Notes: generated by a model not told the origin, from the sequence alone. DNA of 64,000 nt from Streptomyces sp. APSN-46.1 (GCF_022815725.1 NZ_JALGRF010000010.1:156159-220158); one strand, 5' to 3'. Positions 9,141-17,758 are shown, counted from the stretch's first letter. Numbers and translations are program-made.

Positions 9141-10310
9141 GTGGCCCCCGTGACCCCCCGCGCCGACACTGGAGCGGTGCGCACCGCAACGGTGACGGCC
9201 GCGGCCGTCACGACGACCCTCCTGGGAGCCGGCGCGGCCGCGATCGCCGCCGGCCGGTACGTCGCGGACGCGGCCCTGCGGCCCCGGCCCGGCCGCCCCC
9301 TGCCGGAGGGGCCGAGGCTGAGCGTCCACGCCGCCGCCGACGGCCGGGTCGCCCTGACCCGCTCGCTCTCCTCCCTGCGCCCCGGTACATACGGACTGAC
9401 CGCGCCCGGGGTGCACGCGGTCGTCGGCCCCGTCCTCACCGACGTCCCGCACGCACCGGACACTGTCGTCCGCGAACTCCACGCCGTCACCCACGGCAGC
9501 CTCGACCCCGGCACCCGGGTCGCGCTCACCCCCCAGGTCCACCTGGGCAACCCGGGCACCGCCCTCGGGCTCGACCACGCCGACGTGGACATTCCCGGGG
9601 AGCTCGGCGCGCTGCCGGCCTGGTTCGTGCCCGCAGCCCGCGACACCTGGGTGATCACCGTCCACGGGCTCGGCACCGGCCGGGAGCACCCGATGGTGGT
9701 GATGCCCTTCCTCCACCGCCACCAGCTTCCCGTCCTCGACCTGGCCTACCGGGGCGACCTCGGAGCCCCCGTCTCCCCGGACGGCCTCGGCCACCTCGGC
9801 GAGTCGGAGTGGCGGGACGTGGACGCCGCCATCCGCTACGCGCTGCGCTACGGCGCCCGCCGGGTCGTCCTGCACGGCTGGTCCACCGGCGCCGCCATGG
9901 CCCTGCACGCCGCCGAGCGCTCGGCGCTGGCCGGACGGATCGCCGGACTGGTGCTGGACTCGCCGGTGCTCGACTGGCACACGACGCTGCGCGCGCTCAT
10001 GGCCGCGCGCCGCTCCCCGGCCGTGCTGCTGCCGCTCGCGATCCGGGCCGCCGAGGGCCGCGCGGGGCTGCGGACGGCCGACCGGCGGGCCCCGGGCGCG
10101 GACCCCGGCGCGCTGCGCGTGCCCGTCCTCATCTTCCACGGGCCGGACGACACGCTCGCCCCCTGGGAGCCGTCGCGGCGGCTGGCCGCGGCCCGCCCGG
10201 ACCTGGTGACCCTGCGCCCCGTCCGCGACGCCCCGCACGGGGCGATGTGGAACGCCGATCCCGCCTGGTACGAGGAGGCGCTGCGGCGCTTCCTGACCTC
10301 TCTCGTGTGA
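9141..10310 (+). CDS. Alpha/beta hydrolase, membrane-anchored or secreted
   Basis: A serine hydrolase of unknown substrate. The nucleophile elbow is GWSTGAA with Ser ~248; the acid is probably in HGPDDTLAPW and the histidine in DAPHGAMW near the C-terminus. An oxyanion-loop-like HGLGTG lies at ~175. An Ala-rich hydrophobic stretch near the N-terminus (TAAAVTTTLLGAGAAAIAAG) looks like a signal anchor, so the enzyme probably acts outside the membrane. The start is uncertain: in-frame GTG codons occur at 9141, 9150 and 9177, and the frame is open back to 8931. An AT-rich pocket at 8935-8960 may hold its promoter. Confidence 0.85.
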   Translation: MAPVTPRADTGAVRTATVTAAAVTTTLLGAGAAAIAAGRYVADAALRPRPGRPLPEGPRLSVHAAADGRVALTRSLSSLRPGTYGLTAPGVHAVVGPVLTDVPHAPDTVVRELHAVTHGSLDPGTRVALTPQVHLGNPGTALGLDHADVDIPGELGALPAWFVPAARDTWVITVHGLGTGREHPMVVMPFLHRHQLPVLDLAYRGDLGAPVSPDGLGHLGESEWRDVDAAIRYALRYGARRVVLHGWSTGAAMALHAAERSALAGRIAGLVLDSPVLDWHTTLRALMAARRSPAVLLPLAIRAAEGRAGLRTADRRAPGADPGALRVPVLIFHGPDDTLAPWEPSRRLAAARPDLVTLRPVRDAPHGAMWNADPAWYEEALRRFLTSLV

Positions 10311-10440
10311 ATCCTCGGCCCCGCAGTCAGGGCCGCGAAGGCGGATTTTCCCCTCTTGTTCTCGCCTCGTTCTCGCCGCCGCCAGTGGCAATGGCCCGTT
10401 CCGTTTGGGCTTTCGGGCAGTGACGGGCGAGACTGCTTCC

Positions 10441-11904
10441 GTGACGTCCCGAAAGCCTGATGAGCAGTTGGCTCGCGACTCCAGACTCCGACTCGTCTCC
10501 CCGCGCTCCGTCGCCACGGCCCGCAAGGCGGTGACCGACCGGCGTACCCGACCCGCCCCCCGGCCTCCGGCGGGCACGCCCGCCACCGCCGAGCTGGCGA
10601 ACCGGGCGCGCGCCTCGCTCGCCGACGCGGTACGGCTGGCCCGCTGGGCCGAGCTGAACCTCGGGGCGGGCGACGGGGGCCGACCCGCCCCCGCAGGCGC
10701 GTTGCCCGTCGCCGACGTCGAACGGGCCGCCGGGGAGCTGTGCCTGACGCACGGCCAGATCCGGGTCGGCTGGGACCGCGCCCGGCTCGCCGGACTGGTC
10801 GAGGTGCACGGCGGCCATGCCCGGCCGGGCTGGCGGCTGCGCGCCTGGGACCGGGACGACACGGCCGTACTGCGCGGCTGGGTCGCGCTGTTCGACGCCT
10901 GGTCGCTGGTCCACCCGGCCCCCGCCGACATCGCACCCTCGGACGTCGCCGAGGTGGTCGAGGCGATGCCGCAACTCCTGTCCCTGCTCCAGCTGTCCGC
11001 TGGTCCCGTGACCGTTCCCGATCTGCTGGACCTGCTCGGCCAGCGGGTCACCGAACTGCGCGACGAACGGTGCGAAGTCCCTTACGACGCCCCGGCGCAG
11101 GCCGCCTCCGACGCCGGCACCTCCGACGCCACCGGCACCGCCGCCGCGTCCGCCGCGCAGGAGGCCGTGCCCCCGACCCCCGTCCCGCTCGCCCGCCTGC
11201 TGCGCTGGGCGCTCGGCGGACTCGCCGCCGTGGACGCCGTCACCCTCGGCCCGGCCCGGGCCACGCTCACCCCCCTCGGCAGCTGGGCCGTCTGGGTCAA
11301 GCTGGAGCAGATCTGCGTGGCCGCGCAGAGCCCGGCCGGGAACATCGAGCAGTCCGCCGCCGCCATGCTGCACGGCTGCGCCCGGCTCACCCCGGGACCG
11401 GCCCGCGCCGAGTACCGGGCCTGGCTCGCGGCCCGGCCCGTCGGACACGCCGTCACCGAGCTGCTGCAGGCCGCCCGGGGAGAGGACGCCCTGCTGCGCG
11501 GGCTCGCCTTCGAGGCGCTGCGCGTGGTCGGCGCCCCGGCCGAGTCCGAGGTGCGCGCGGCCGTACGCGAACCCGCCCTGCGGCCCTACGCCCTGCTGTG
11601 GCTCGCCGAGCACGACGGAGTGGACCCCGACGACGCCCAGGACGTGCTCACCGCCGAGGAGTCCACCTGGCTCTGGGTGGACACCGCGGCGGCCATCGCC
11701 GACCACGGCGAGGCCGAGCTGCTGGCCCGTCACCTCGACTCCGCGGTCCGCACGACCGTCCCCCGGCTGCTGGACGAGGTCCGCGCGGTCGGCCACCCGC
11801 GCACCGTGCAGGTCCTGGTCGCCCTGGCGGCCGCTCACCCCGACCCGGCCCTCGCCAAGGCGGTACGCCGGGCGGCCTTCCAGGTCCACACCGGCGGAGC
11901 CTGA
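10441..11904 (+). CDS. Conserved hypothetical protein of unknown function
   Basis: About 487 residues, starting at a likely GTG at 10441; an upstream TTG at 10405 is possible. I recognise no catalytic motif. Residues ~85-145 look like a winged-helix fold (LPVADVERAAGELCLTHGQIRVGWDRARLAGLVEV, here described by its edges at 84 and 118). The C-terminal half is helical and Ala/Leu-rich, with repeating ~30-residue units that suggest HEAT-like repeats (LLRGLAFEALRVVG, ALRPYALLWLAEHD, TVQVLVALAAAH). An Ala/Thr/Ser linker lies around 218-245. It follows the hydrolase by 130 bases in the same direction. Confidence 0.75.
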   Translation: MTSRKPDEQLARDSRLRLVSPRSVATARKAVTDRRTRPAPRPPAGTPATAELANRARASLADAVRLARWAELNLGAGDGGRPAPAGALPVADVERAAGELCLTHGQIRVGWDRARLAGLVEVHGGHARPGWRLRAWDRDDTAVLRGWVALFDAWSLVHPAPADIAPSDVAEVVEAMPQLLSLLQLSAGPVTVPDLLDLLGQRVTELRDERCEVPYDAPAQAASDAGTSDATGTAAASAAQEAVPPTPVPLARLLRWALGGLAAVDAVTLGPARATLTPLGSWAVWVKLEQICVAAQSPAGNIEQSAAAMLHGCARLTPGPARAEYRAWLAARPVGHAVTELLQAARGEDALLRGLAFEALRVVGAPAESEVRAAVREPALRPYALLWLAEHDGVDPDDAQDVLTAEESTWLWVDTAAAIADHGEAELLARHLDSAVRTTVPRLLDEVRAVGHPRTVQVLVALAAAHPDPALAKAVRRAAFQVHTGGA

Positions 11905-11943
11905 GCGTCAGCTACGCGCGTACGCGCCGCGGGGACGGGGGAT

Positions 11944-12339
11944 TCAGACCTGCGGCGCGTACGTCCCGAAGCTCCAGATGTTGCCCTCGCCGTCCCGGGC
12001 GATGTAGTCACGGGAGCCGTAGTTCTGGTCGGTGGGTTCCATGAGGATCTCCACGCCGTGCTCCACGGCCCGCCGGTGATGGGCGTCGACGTCCTCCACC
12101 ACGACGTAGACGCCCGCCGGGCCGCCGTCCGCCATGGCCGTGGCGAAGACCCCGCCCCTGCCCTTGCTGCCCAGCATCACCATGCCGTTGCCGTACGAGA
12201 GCTCCGCGTGGACCACCGAGCCGTCCTCACCCTCGTACACCGCGACCTGGCTGAATCCGAAAGCCTCGGTCAGCAGCTTGATCGCCGCCTTCGCGTCGCG
12301 GAAGACCAGCGTGGGATAGATGCTCGGAACGCCTGCCAT
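11944..12339 (-). CDS. VOC superfamily (glyoxalase/bleomycin-resistance fold) protein
   Basis: A 131-residue single-domain protein with the beta-alpha-beta-beta-beta pattern of the vicinal oxygen chelate fold. Visible marks are YPTLVFRDAKAAIKLLTEAFGF at the N-terminus, GMVMLG in the middle, VYVVVEDVDAHHRRAVEHGVEI, and DGEGNIWSFGTY at the end. The family contains lyases, dioxygenases and drug-binding proteins, so the substrate cannot be assigned. ATG 12339 has GGGGAG eight bases upstream. It stands alone, convergent with the preceding gene and divergent from the ABC-F gene. Confidence 0.88.
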   Translation of the reverse strand: MAGVPSIYPTLVFRDAKAAIKLLTEAFGFSQVAVYEGEDGSVVHAELSYGNGMVMLGSKGRGGVFATAMADGGPAGVYVVVEDVDAHHRRAVEHGVEILMEPTDQNYGSRDYIARDGEGNIWSFGTYAPQV

Positions 12340-12477
12340 GACGATCACTCCCCTCTCGTGCGTACGTGAATGTGACCCACGACACAGCATGGCAGCTGCC
12401 GCTGACAGTCGGCGGAAAGGACGCCGGCCGTCCGGCGGCCCGGAAACTAGTTGCGCACGCCCGGTAGAATGTCTCCC

Positions 12478-12501
12478 ATGGCAAATCTCCTCGCGGATTA
12501 G
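12478..12501 (+). CDS. Candidate 7-codon leader ORF upstream of the ABC-F gene
   Basis: ATG GCA AAT CTC CTC GCG GAT TAG encodes MANLLAD, 60 bases before the ABC-F start. A -10-like TAGAAT at 12465-12470 lies seven bases before the ATG, so the transcript may begin at this ATG and be leaderless. ABC-F resistance genes are often controlled by translation-sensing leaders, which makes this a plausible attenuation peptide. The inverted repeat CGAAGCTTCG follows at 12508-12517. Expression is unproven. Confidence 0.4.
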   Translation: MANLLAD

Positions 12502-12561
12502 CGGCGTCGAAGCTTCGCGTCCCTGCCTTCCGCCGTCCCCATCCCGCCCTGGAGTATTTCC

Positions 12562-14160
12562 GTGATCACCGCCACCGGCGTCGAGCTGCGCGCCGGCGCC
12601 CGCGTCCTCATCGAGTCCGCCTCCTTCCGCATCGCCAAGGGCGACCGCATCGGCCTGGTCGGCCGCAACGGAGCGGGCAAGACGACCCTCACCAAGTGCC
12701 TCGCCGGCGAGGGCCAGCCCGCCGCCGGCTCCATCGCCCGCTCCGGCGAGGTCGGCTACCTCCCGCAGGACCCCCGCACCGGCGACCTCGACGTACTCGC
12801 CCGCGACCGGATCCTGTCCGCGCGCGGGCTCGACGTACTGATCAAGAAGATGCGCGCCAACGAGGAGCGCATCGCCACCGGCGCGGGCGCCACCCGCGAG
12901 AAGGCGCTGCGGCAGTACGAGCGCCAGGAGACCGAGTTCCTCACCAAGGGCGGGTACGCCGCCGAGTCCGAGGCCGCCACCATCTCGGCCGCCCTCAGCC
13001 TGCCCGACCGGGTGCTCGGCCAGCCGCTGCACACCCTCTCCGGCGGTCAGCGCCGCCGCGTCGAGCTCGCCCGGATCCTCTTCTCGGACGCCGACACCCT
13101 GCTCCTCGACGAGCCGACCAACCACCTCGACGCCGACTCGATCGTCTGGCTGCGCGACTACCTCAAGAACTACCGCGGCGGCTTCATCGTGATCTCCCAC
13201 GACGTCGACCTGGTCGAGACCGTCGTGAACAAGGTGTTCTACCTCGACGCCAACCGCGCCCAGATCGACGTCTACAACATGGGCTGGAAGCTCTACCAGC
13301 AGCAGCGCGAGGCCGACGAGAAGCGCCGCAAGCGCGAGCGCCAGAACGCCGAGAAGAAGGCCGCGGCCCTGAACTCGCAGGCCGACAAGATGCGCGCCAA
13401 GGCCACCAAGACGGTCGCCGCGCAGAACATGGCCAAGCGCGCCGAGCGGCTGCTCTCCGGCCTGGAGGCCGTCCGCGTCTCCGACAAGGTCGCCAAGCTG
13501 CGCTTCCCGGACCCGGCGCCCTGCGGCAAGACCCCGCTGACCGCCGAGGGCCTGTCGAAGTCGTACGGCTCGCTGGAGATCTTCACCGATGTCGACCTCG
13601 CCATCGACAAGGGCTCCCGCGTGGTCATCCTGGGCCTCAACGGCGCCGGCAAGACCACCCTGCTGCGCCTGCTGTCGGGGACGGAGAAGCCGGACACGGG
13701 CGTCGTGACCGCCGGTCACGGCCTCAAGCTCGGCTACTACGCGCAGGAGCACGAGACCCTGGACCCGGAGCGCACGGTCCTGGAGAACATGCGGTCCTCG
13801 GCGCCCGACCTGGACCTGGTCGCCGTACGCAAGACGCTGGGCTCCTTCCTCTTCTCCGGCGACGACGTGGACAAGCCGGCGGGCGTGCTGTCGGGCGGTG
13901 AGAAGACCCGGCTGGCCCTGGCCACCTTGGTCGTCTCCTCGGCGAACGTGCTGCTGCTCGACGAGCCCACCAACAACCTCGACCCGGCCAGCCGCGAGGA
14001 GATCCTCGGCGCGCTGCGCACGTACAAGGGCGCGGTCATCCTCGTCACGCACGACGAGGGCGCGGTGGAAGCGCTGGAACCGGAGCGGATCATCCTGCTC
14101 CCGGACGGCGTGGAGGACCTGTGGGGCCCCGACTACCGCGACCTCGTGACCCTCGCCTGA
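12562..14160 (+). CDS. ABC-F family ATP-binding protein
   Basis: A 532-residue protein with two ABC ATPase domains and no membrane segments, typical of ABC-F factors that act on the ribosome. Walker A motifs are at 34-42 (GRNGAGKTT) and ~356-365 (LGLNGAGKTT). Signatures are LSGGQRRR at 159 and LSGGEKTR at 443. The ~80-residue charged linker (KRRKRERQNAEKKAAALN onward) corresponds to the P-site tRNA interaction motif. Start GTG 12562 has GGAG eight bases upstream. It may be a housekeeping translation factor or an antibiotic-resistance protein; sequence alone does not separate these. Confidence 0.93.
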   Translation: MITATGVELRAGARVLIESASFRIAKGDRIGLVGRNGAGKTTLTKCLAGEGQPAAGSIARSGEVGYLPQDPRTGDLDVLARDRILSARGLDVLIKKMRANEERIATGAGATREKALRQYERQETEFLTKGGYAAESEAATISAALSLPDRVLGQPLHTLSGGQRRRVELARILFSDADTLLLDEPTNHLDADSIVWLRDYLKNYRGGFIVISHDVDLVETVVNKVFYLDANRAQIDVYNMGWKLYQQQREADEKRRKRERQNAEKKAAALNSQADKMRAKATKTVAAQNMAKRAERLLSGLEAVRVSDKVAKLRFPDPAPCGKTPLTAEGLSKSYGSLEIFTDVDLAIDKGSRVVILGLNGAGKTTLLRLLSGTEKPDTGVVTAGHGLKLGYYAQEHETLDPERTVLENMRSSAPDLDLVAVRKTLGSFLFSGDDVDKPAGVLSGGEKTRLALATLVVSSANVLLLDEPTNNLDPASREEILGALRTYKGAVILVTHDEGAVEALEPERIILLPDGVEDLWGPDYRDLVTLA

Positions 14161-14197
14161 CCCGGCCGGGCACCTCCCGGACAGCGTCCGGAGGGTT

Positions 14198-14236
14198 GAT
14201 CCAGTTCCTTATGGATCATTCGGCCCACGCGTGATC
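14198..14236. promoter_or_regulatory. Cluster of three GATC sites upstream of gbn
   Basis: GATC occurs at 14198, 14214 and 14233, and again at 14491. Four GATC sites in 300 bases, three of them within 39, is dense for DNA of this GC content. The following gene encodes a likely GATC-binding protein, so the cluster may be an autoregulatory site. Confidence 0.45.
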
Positions 14237-14280
14237 CATCATCTGAGTGAGGCGGTCTCATACCGTCGCACGCCTACGAC

Positions 14281-14326
14281 GGCCCCGGCCGTACCCCTGC
14301 GGGTACGCGGCCGGGGTCGCGTCTTT
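14281..14326 (+). terminator. Intrinsic terminator after the ABC-F gene
   Basis: A GC-rich hairpin has left arm GGCCCCGGCCGTACCC (14281-14296), loop CTGC, and a right arm GGGTACGCGGCCGGGGTC (14301-14318) with a one- to two-base bulge. TTTT follows at 14323-14326. It lies 120 bases past the ABC-F stop and upstream of gbn. Confidence 0.8.
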
Positions 14327-14533
14327 TCCCGGGCCCGGCCCCTGACCTGGTGATTCCTCGCGAGGTCGAGGAAGTGTGACGGAAGTCATGCGGCGGAAGA
14401 GGAGATTCCGTTCTGCTCGTGTGTCCACTCCTCGGGAAATGCAGCGGCATCGACCTTGCTGAATGGGTGGCCAGGAAGCCGGGGAGGGGTGATCATGAGA
14501 AGTCCAGAGCGCACTTCCCATGAGGAGGCACGG

Positions 14534-14755
14534 GTGGCCGAGACTCTGAAGAAGGGCAGCCGGGTAACCGGCGCCGCGCGCGACAAGCTCGCGGCAGACC
14601 TGAAGAAGAAGTACGACTCCGGTGCGAGTATCCGGGCACTGGCCGAAGAGACCGGCCGGTCCTATGGATTCGTCCACCGGATGCTCAGCGAGTCCGGAGT
14701 CACGTTGCGTGGCCGCGGTGGCGCGACGCGTGGCAAGAAGGCGGCTTCGCTCTGA
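14534..14755 (+). CDS. gbn: GATC-binding nucleoid-associated protein Gbn
   Basis: A 73-residue basic protein with a helix-turn-helix at ~28-55 (YDSGASIRALAEETGRS, YGFVHRMLSESG) and a Lys/Arg-rich N-terminus and tail. It closely resembles, from memory, the Streptomyces protein Gbn, which binds GATC, compacts DNA modestly and affects sporulation and antibiotic timing. I chose GTG 14534 because GAGGAG lies seven bases upstream and the known protein begins VAETLKKG or similar. The frame is open further upstream but without family support. It is monocistronic, between two hairpin-rich gaps. Confidence 0.88.
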   Translation: MAETLKKGSRVTGAARDKLAADLKKKYDSGASIRALAEETGRSYGFVHRMLSESGVTLRGRGGATRGKKAASL

Positions 14756-14962
14756 CCCAGGCCCTGGCCGTCAGGTCAGGGGTCGGGGCCGGGCCGAGGT
14801 CTGCCCAAGTCGACTCAAGGCTCAGCTCCAGCTCCACGCTCGTGATCCAGTCTTCAACGCGGTTCCTTCGGTGACCCCCGGTCGGCTCCGTGGCCGACTG
14901 GGTGGTTACTGTGCAGTCACTTAGGCCGAGCTTGCGGCCGACTGCACACCGGAGGCGTAGAG

Positions 14963-15742
14963 ATGGCTCTGCTCGACAAGGACGGCGTACGGCTCACCGT
15001 CGATGACACGGTCGCCACGGTGACACTGACCAATCCGGCCAAGCGAAACGCTCAATCCCCCGCGCTCTGGCGGGCGTTGGCGGAGGCCGGGAGGTCGTTG
15101 CCGGGCACTGTCCGGGTCGTCGTGCTGCGCGCCGAAGGCATGTCCTTCTCTGCGGGGCTCGACCGGCAGGCGTTCACGCCCGAGGGCTTCGAGGGCGAGC
15201 CGTCCTTCATCGAGCTCGCGCGCGGTTCCGACGAGCGGCTGGACTCCACCATCGCCGAGTACCAGGAGGCTTTCACCTGGTGGCGGCGCAATGACATCAT
15301 CTCCGTCGCCGCCGTGCAGGGGCATGCGATCGGTGCCGGCTTCCAGCTCGCGCTCGCGTGCGACCTGCGCGTCGTCGCGGAGGACGTGCAGTTCGCCATG
15401 CGCGAGACCAGCCTGGGCCTGGTCCCGGACCTGGCCGGCACCCAGCCGCTGACCTCGCTGGTGGGTTACGCCCGCGCGCTGGAGATCTGCGCGACGGGCC
15501 GTTTCGTGCACGCCGAGGAGGCCGAGCGGATCGGACTGGCCAACCTGGTCGTCCCGGCGGAGGAACTCGACGCGGCGGTCGCGGACCTGACCACCGCGCT
15601 GGTGGCTCCGCCGCGGGACGCGGTGATCGAGACCAAGGCGCTGCTCCGCGGTGCGCCGTCGCGCCCGTACGACGAGCAGCGCGCCGCCGAGCGCGCCGCC
15701 CAGGCCCGCCGCCTACGCGACCTGGCCGGCCTCTCGGACTGA
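14963..15742 (+). CDS. Enoyl-CoA hydratase/isomerase family protein
   Basis: A 259-residue crotonase-fold protein. The oxyanion-hole segments are present: SFSAGLDRQAF (~64-74) and AVQGHAIGAGFQLALACDLRV (named by edges, ~111-131). The residues usually acting as general base (Glu in the hydratases) are not clear: after ALACDLRVVAEDVQFAMRE comes TSLGLVPDLAGTQPL. The exact reaction (hydration, isomerisation or another crotonase reaction) therefore stays open. ATG 14963 has CGGAGG about eight bases upstream. It stands alone and is convergent with the oxidoreductase gene beyond a large hairpin. Confidence 0.88.
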   Translation: MALLDKDGVRLTVDDTVATVTLTNPAKRNAQSPALWRALAEAGRSLPGTVRVVVLRAEGMSFSAGLDRQAFTPEGFEGEPSFIELARGSDERLDSTIAEYQEAFTWWRRNDIISVAAVQGHAIGAGFQLALACDLRVVAEDVQFAMRETSLGLVPDLAGTQPLTSLVGYARALEICATGRFVHAEEAERIGLANLVVPAEELDAAVADLTTALVAPPRDAVIETKALLRGAPSRPYDEQRAAERAAQARRLRDLAGLSD

Positions 15743-15762
15743 CGCACCCCCGCCGCGTCCCC

Positions 15763-15950
15763 CGCGCCCGATCGCGGCCGTGGCCGGCCCCGGCCCCAGC
15801 GCATACCCGGGGCCCCGGCCCCCGCGTCCGCGTGCGGCCGCGCCTCGATCGCGGCGCGGCCGGCCCCCTGCCGGGCGCACGCCCGGGGCCCCGCGCCCGA
15901 TCGCGGGCGTGGCCGGACCCGGCCCGGGCTGCCCGCGTCGGCGCATGCCC
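15763..15950. repeat. Imperfect tandem GC-rich repeats
   Basis: Three degenerate copies of a ~55-70-base unit start near 15769, 15845 and 15898. Each contains CGATCGCGG, then GGCCGG, then a CCCGGG block. They fill the gap between two convergent genes. I see no coding sense in them. Confidence 0.6.
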
Positions 15951-15982
15951 GGGTACCTGGCTCCACGGCACGTGTGGCGAGG

Positions 15983-16056
15983 GTCGGGCCCAGGAACCGG
16001 ACTCCGCTCCGGCCTTGTGGACCGGGCCGGGGCGGAGCCCGGTTCCTGAGCCCGAC
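15983..16056. terminator. Long inverted repeat between convergent genes
   Basis: Two 32-base arms (15983-16014 and 16025-16056) match except at three positions and enclose a 10-base loop. The arms begin GTCGGGCCCAGGAACCGG. It sits between two convergent stops, so it probably terminates transcription from both sides. There is no T tract, as is common in this genus. Confidence 0.75.
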
Positions 16057-16088
16057 CGGCGATCGCGCACCGGGTCCGCGCGGCGGTC

Positions 16089-17042
16089 TTACGGGATCAG
16101 CAGGGCCTTGCCCGGGATCAGGCGGGCCTCGATGGCGCGGTGGGCCTCGGCCGCCTCCGCGAGGGGGAAGGTACGGGCGATCACCGGCCGCAGCCGCCCC
16201 GCCGCCGCCTCCGCGAACGCGGACCCGGCCAGCCGGACGATCTCCTCCGGCGGAAACTGCACGTCCGCGATCCCCCTCACGCTGATCCCGCGCCGCGCCG
16301 CCTCGGCGGGGTCCAGATCCGCGAACCCCCCGCTCGGCGCCCCGTGCGCCGACACCCGGCCCCCGTCCCGGACCAGCCCGAACCCCGCCAGGCCCAGGTC
16401 GCTCCCGACGCCGTCCAGCAGGACGTCCACCGGGCCGCCGACCCGCTCGGTCCAGCCGGGTTCGGAGTAGTCCACGACGGCGTCGGCCCCCAGCTCCCGG
16501 ACCAGCGCCAGCTTCCGCTCGCCCCTGGCCGCGCCCACCACCACCGCCCCCGCCGCCACCGCGAGCTGGACCAGCAGGGTCCCCATGCCGCCCGCCGCGC
16601 CCAGGATCAGCACGCGCTCGCCCGGCTTGATCGCGACCCCCTCGGCGATGCCCGTCCCCGTCACCCCGTCGTGCGCCAGCGCCGCCGCTTCCCGTACGCC
16701 GAGCCCCTCCGGGACCGGGACCAGCAGCGCCCGCGGAACCCGTACGAGTTCCGCGTACGTCCCCTTCGTGCCCGGCCCGGCCACCACCCGCCGTCCCAGC
16801 CAGCCCGGATCCACCCCCTCGCCCACCGCGACGACGGTGCCCGCGGCGGCGCCGCCCGGCACGAACGGCGGGATGAACCCGAAGGCCTCGCCCCAGCCGC
16901 CGCGGATCTGGGTCTCCACGTAGATCGTGTCCACGGCCTCGGCCCGGATCACCACCTCGCCCGCCTCCGGGACCGGATCCGCCGCCTCGACCTCGACCAG
17001 GACCTCCGGACCGCCGAACCCGTCCACCCGTATCGCCCGCAT
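16089..17042 (-). CDS. Zinc-independent quinone-oxidoreductase-like MDR protein
   Basis: A 317-residue medium-chain dehydrogenase/reductase. It has the GroES-like N-terminal domain and an NADPH-binding segment LILGAAGGMGTLLVQLA at ~144-160. The zinc-ligand cysteines of alcohol dehydrogenases are absent, so it fits the quinone oxidoreductase/enoyl reductase branch. The end EAAEAHRAIEARLIPGKALLIP is typical. I chose ATG 17042 because GGGGGAAG precedes it; an in-frame ATG at 17099 lacks such a site. It diverges from the Asp23 cassette. Confidence 0.9.
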   Translation of the reverse strand: MRAIRVDGFGGPEVLVEVEAADPVPEAGEVVIRAEAVDTIYVETQIRGGWGEAFGFIPPFVPGGAAAGTVVAVGEGVDPGWLGRRVVAGPGTKGTYAELVRVPRALLVPVPEGLGVREAAALAHDGVTGTGIAEGVAIKPGERVLILGAAGGMGTLLVQLAVAAGAVVVGAARGERKLALVRELGADAVVDYSEPGWTERVGGPVDVLLDGVGSDLGLAGFGLVRDGGRVSAHGAPSGGFADLDPAEAARRGISVRGIADVQFPPEEIVRLAGSAFAEAAAGRLRPVIARTFPLAEAAEAHRAIEARLIPGKALLIP

Positions 17043-17243
17043 GGCTTCCCCCTTTTCGAACCGGTCGTACCGGCGCCAAGGCCCCGCGGCCTTGATCACG
17101 TACCCACTCTCGGACCTCGACCACGGTTGAGGTCAAGGGCTCGCCGCGACCACATCGGCCGGGCCGACCGGCGTAGTCCTCGGGGCGTCGGAGGGCCGGC
17201 GCGCTTACGGTGGTAGGAGCCCACCCGCGCGAAGGGACACGCG

Positions 17244-17693
17244 ATGACCGAATCCGTATCCGGGGGCGCAGCCAAGCCCACCAAATCTCTCGCATCTCCC
17301 GCCGACCGGGGGCGCACCAGCATCGCCGACGGAGTTGTGGAGAAGATCGCCGGTCTGGCCGCCCGCGAGGTGGTCGGCGTCCACGCCATGGGCAGCGGCA
17401 GCGGCCTCTCCCGTACCTTCGGCGCCGTGCGCGAGCGAGTGCCCGGCGGGGCGAGATCCTCCGCCACCCGTGGCGTCAAGGCCGAGGTCGGCGAGGTCCA
17501 GACGGCCCTCGACCTGGAGATCGTCGTCGACTACGGCGTGTCGATCCGTGACGTGGCCCGGGAGGTCCGTGAGAACGTCATCTCGGCGGTCGAGCGGATG
17601 ACCGGCCTGGAGGTCGTGGAGGTCAACATCGCCGTCAGCGACGTCAAGCTGCCGGAAGAGGAAGAAGAAGAGCCGGAGTCCCGGCTCCAGTAG
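17244..17693 (+). CDS. Asp23/Gls24 family envelope stress protein
   Basis: A 149-residue protein of the alkaline-shock Asp23 family. It shows the family core: GRTSIADGVVEKIAGLAAREVVGV (~22-45), LDLEIVVDYGVSIRDVAREVRENV and MTGLEVVEVNIAVSDV. The C-terminus is a run of Glu (PEEEEEEPES). Asp23 proteins form a membrane-tethered layer via AmaP. It is first in a five-gene same-strand cassette. The gap after it (17694-17758) holds repeated GTGAGGAGC units that resemble multiple ribosome sites. Confidence 0.92.
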   Translation: MTESVSGGAAKPTKSLASPADRGRTSIADGVVEKIAGLAAREVVGVHAMGSGSGLSRTFGAVRERVPGGARSSATRGVKAEVGEVQTALDLEIVVDYGVSIRDVAREVRENVISAVERMTGLEVVEVNIAVSDVKLPEEEEEEPESRLQ

Positions 17694-17758
17694 CCGCGAG
17701 GAGCGGTGAGGAGCGGTGAGGAGCCCTGACGGGCCGTGACGAACGGTGAGGAGCCCGG

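Noticed and set aside
9030..11889. Minus-strand open frames across the hydrolase and unknown protein
   Set aside because: Plus-strand frames have hydrolase motifs and third-position GC bias; the minus frames have neither.
16015..16024. Integrase attachment site in the long inverted repeat
   Set aside because: No integrase, tRNA or flanking direct repeats; the place between convergent stops fits a terminator.
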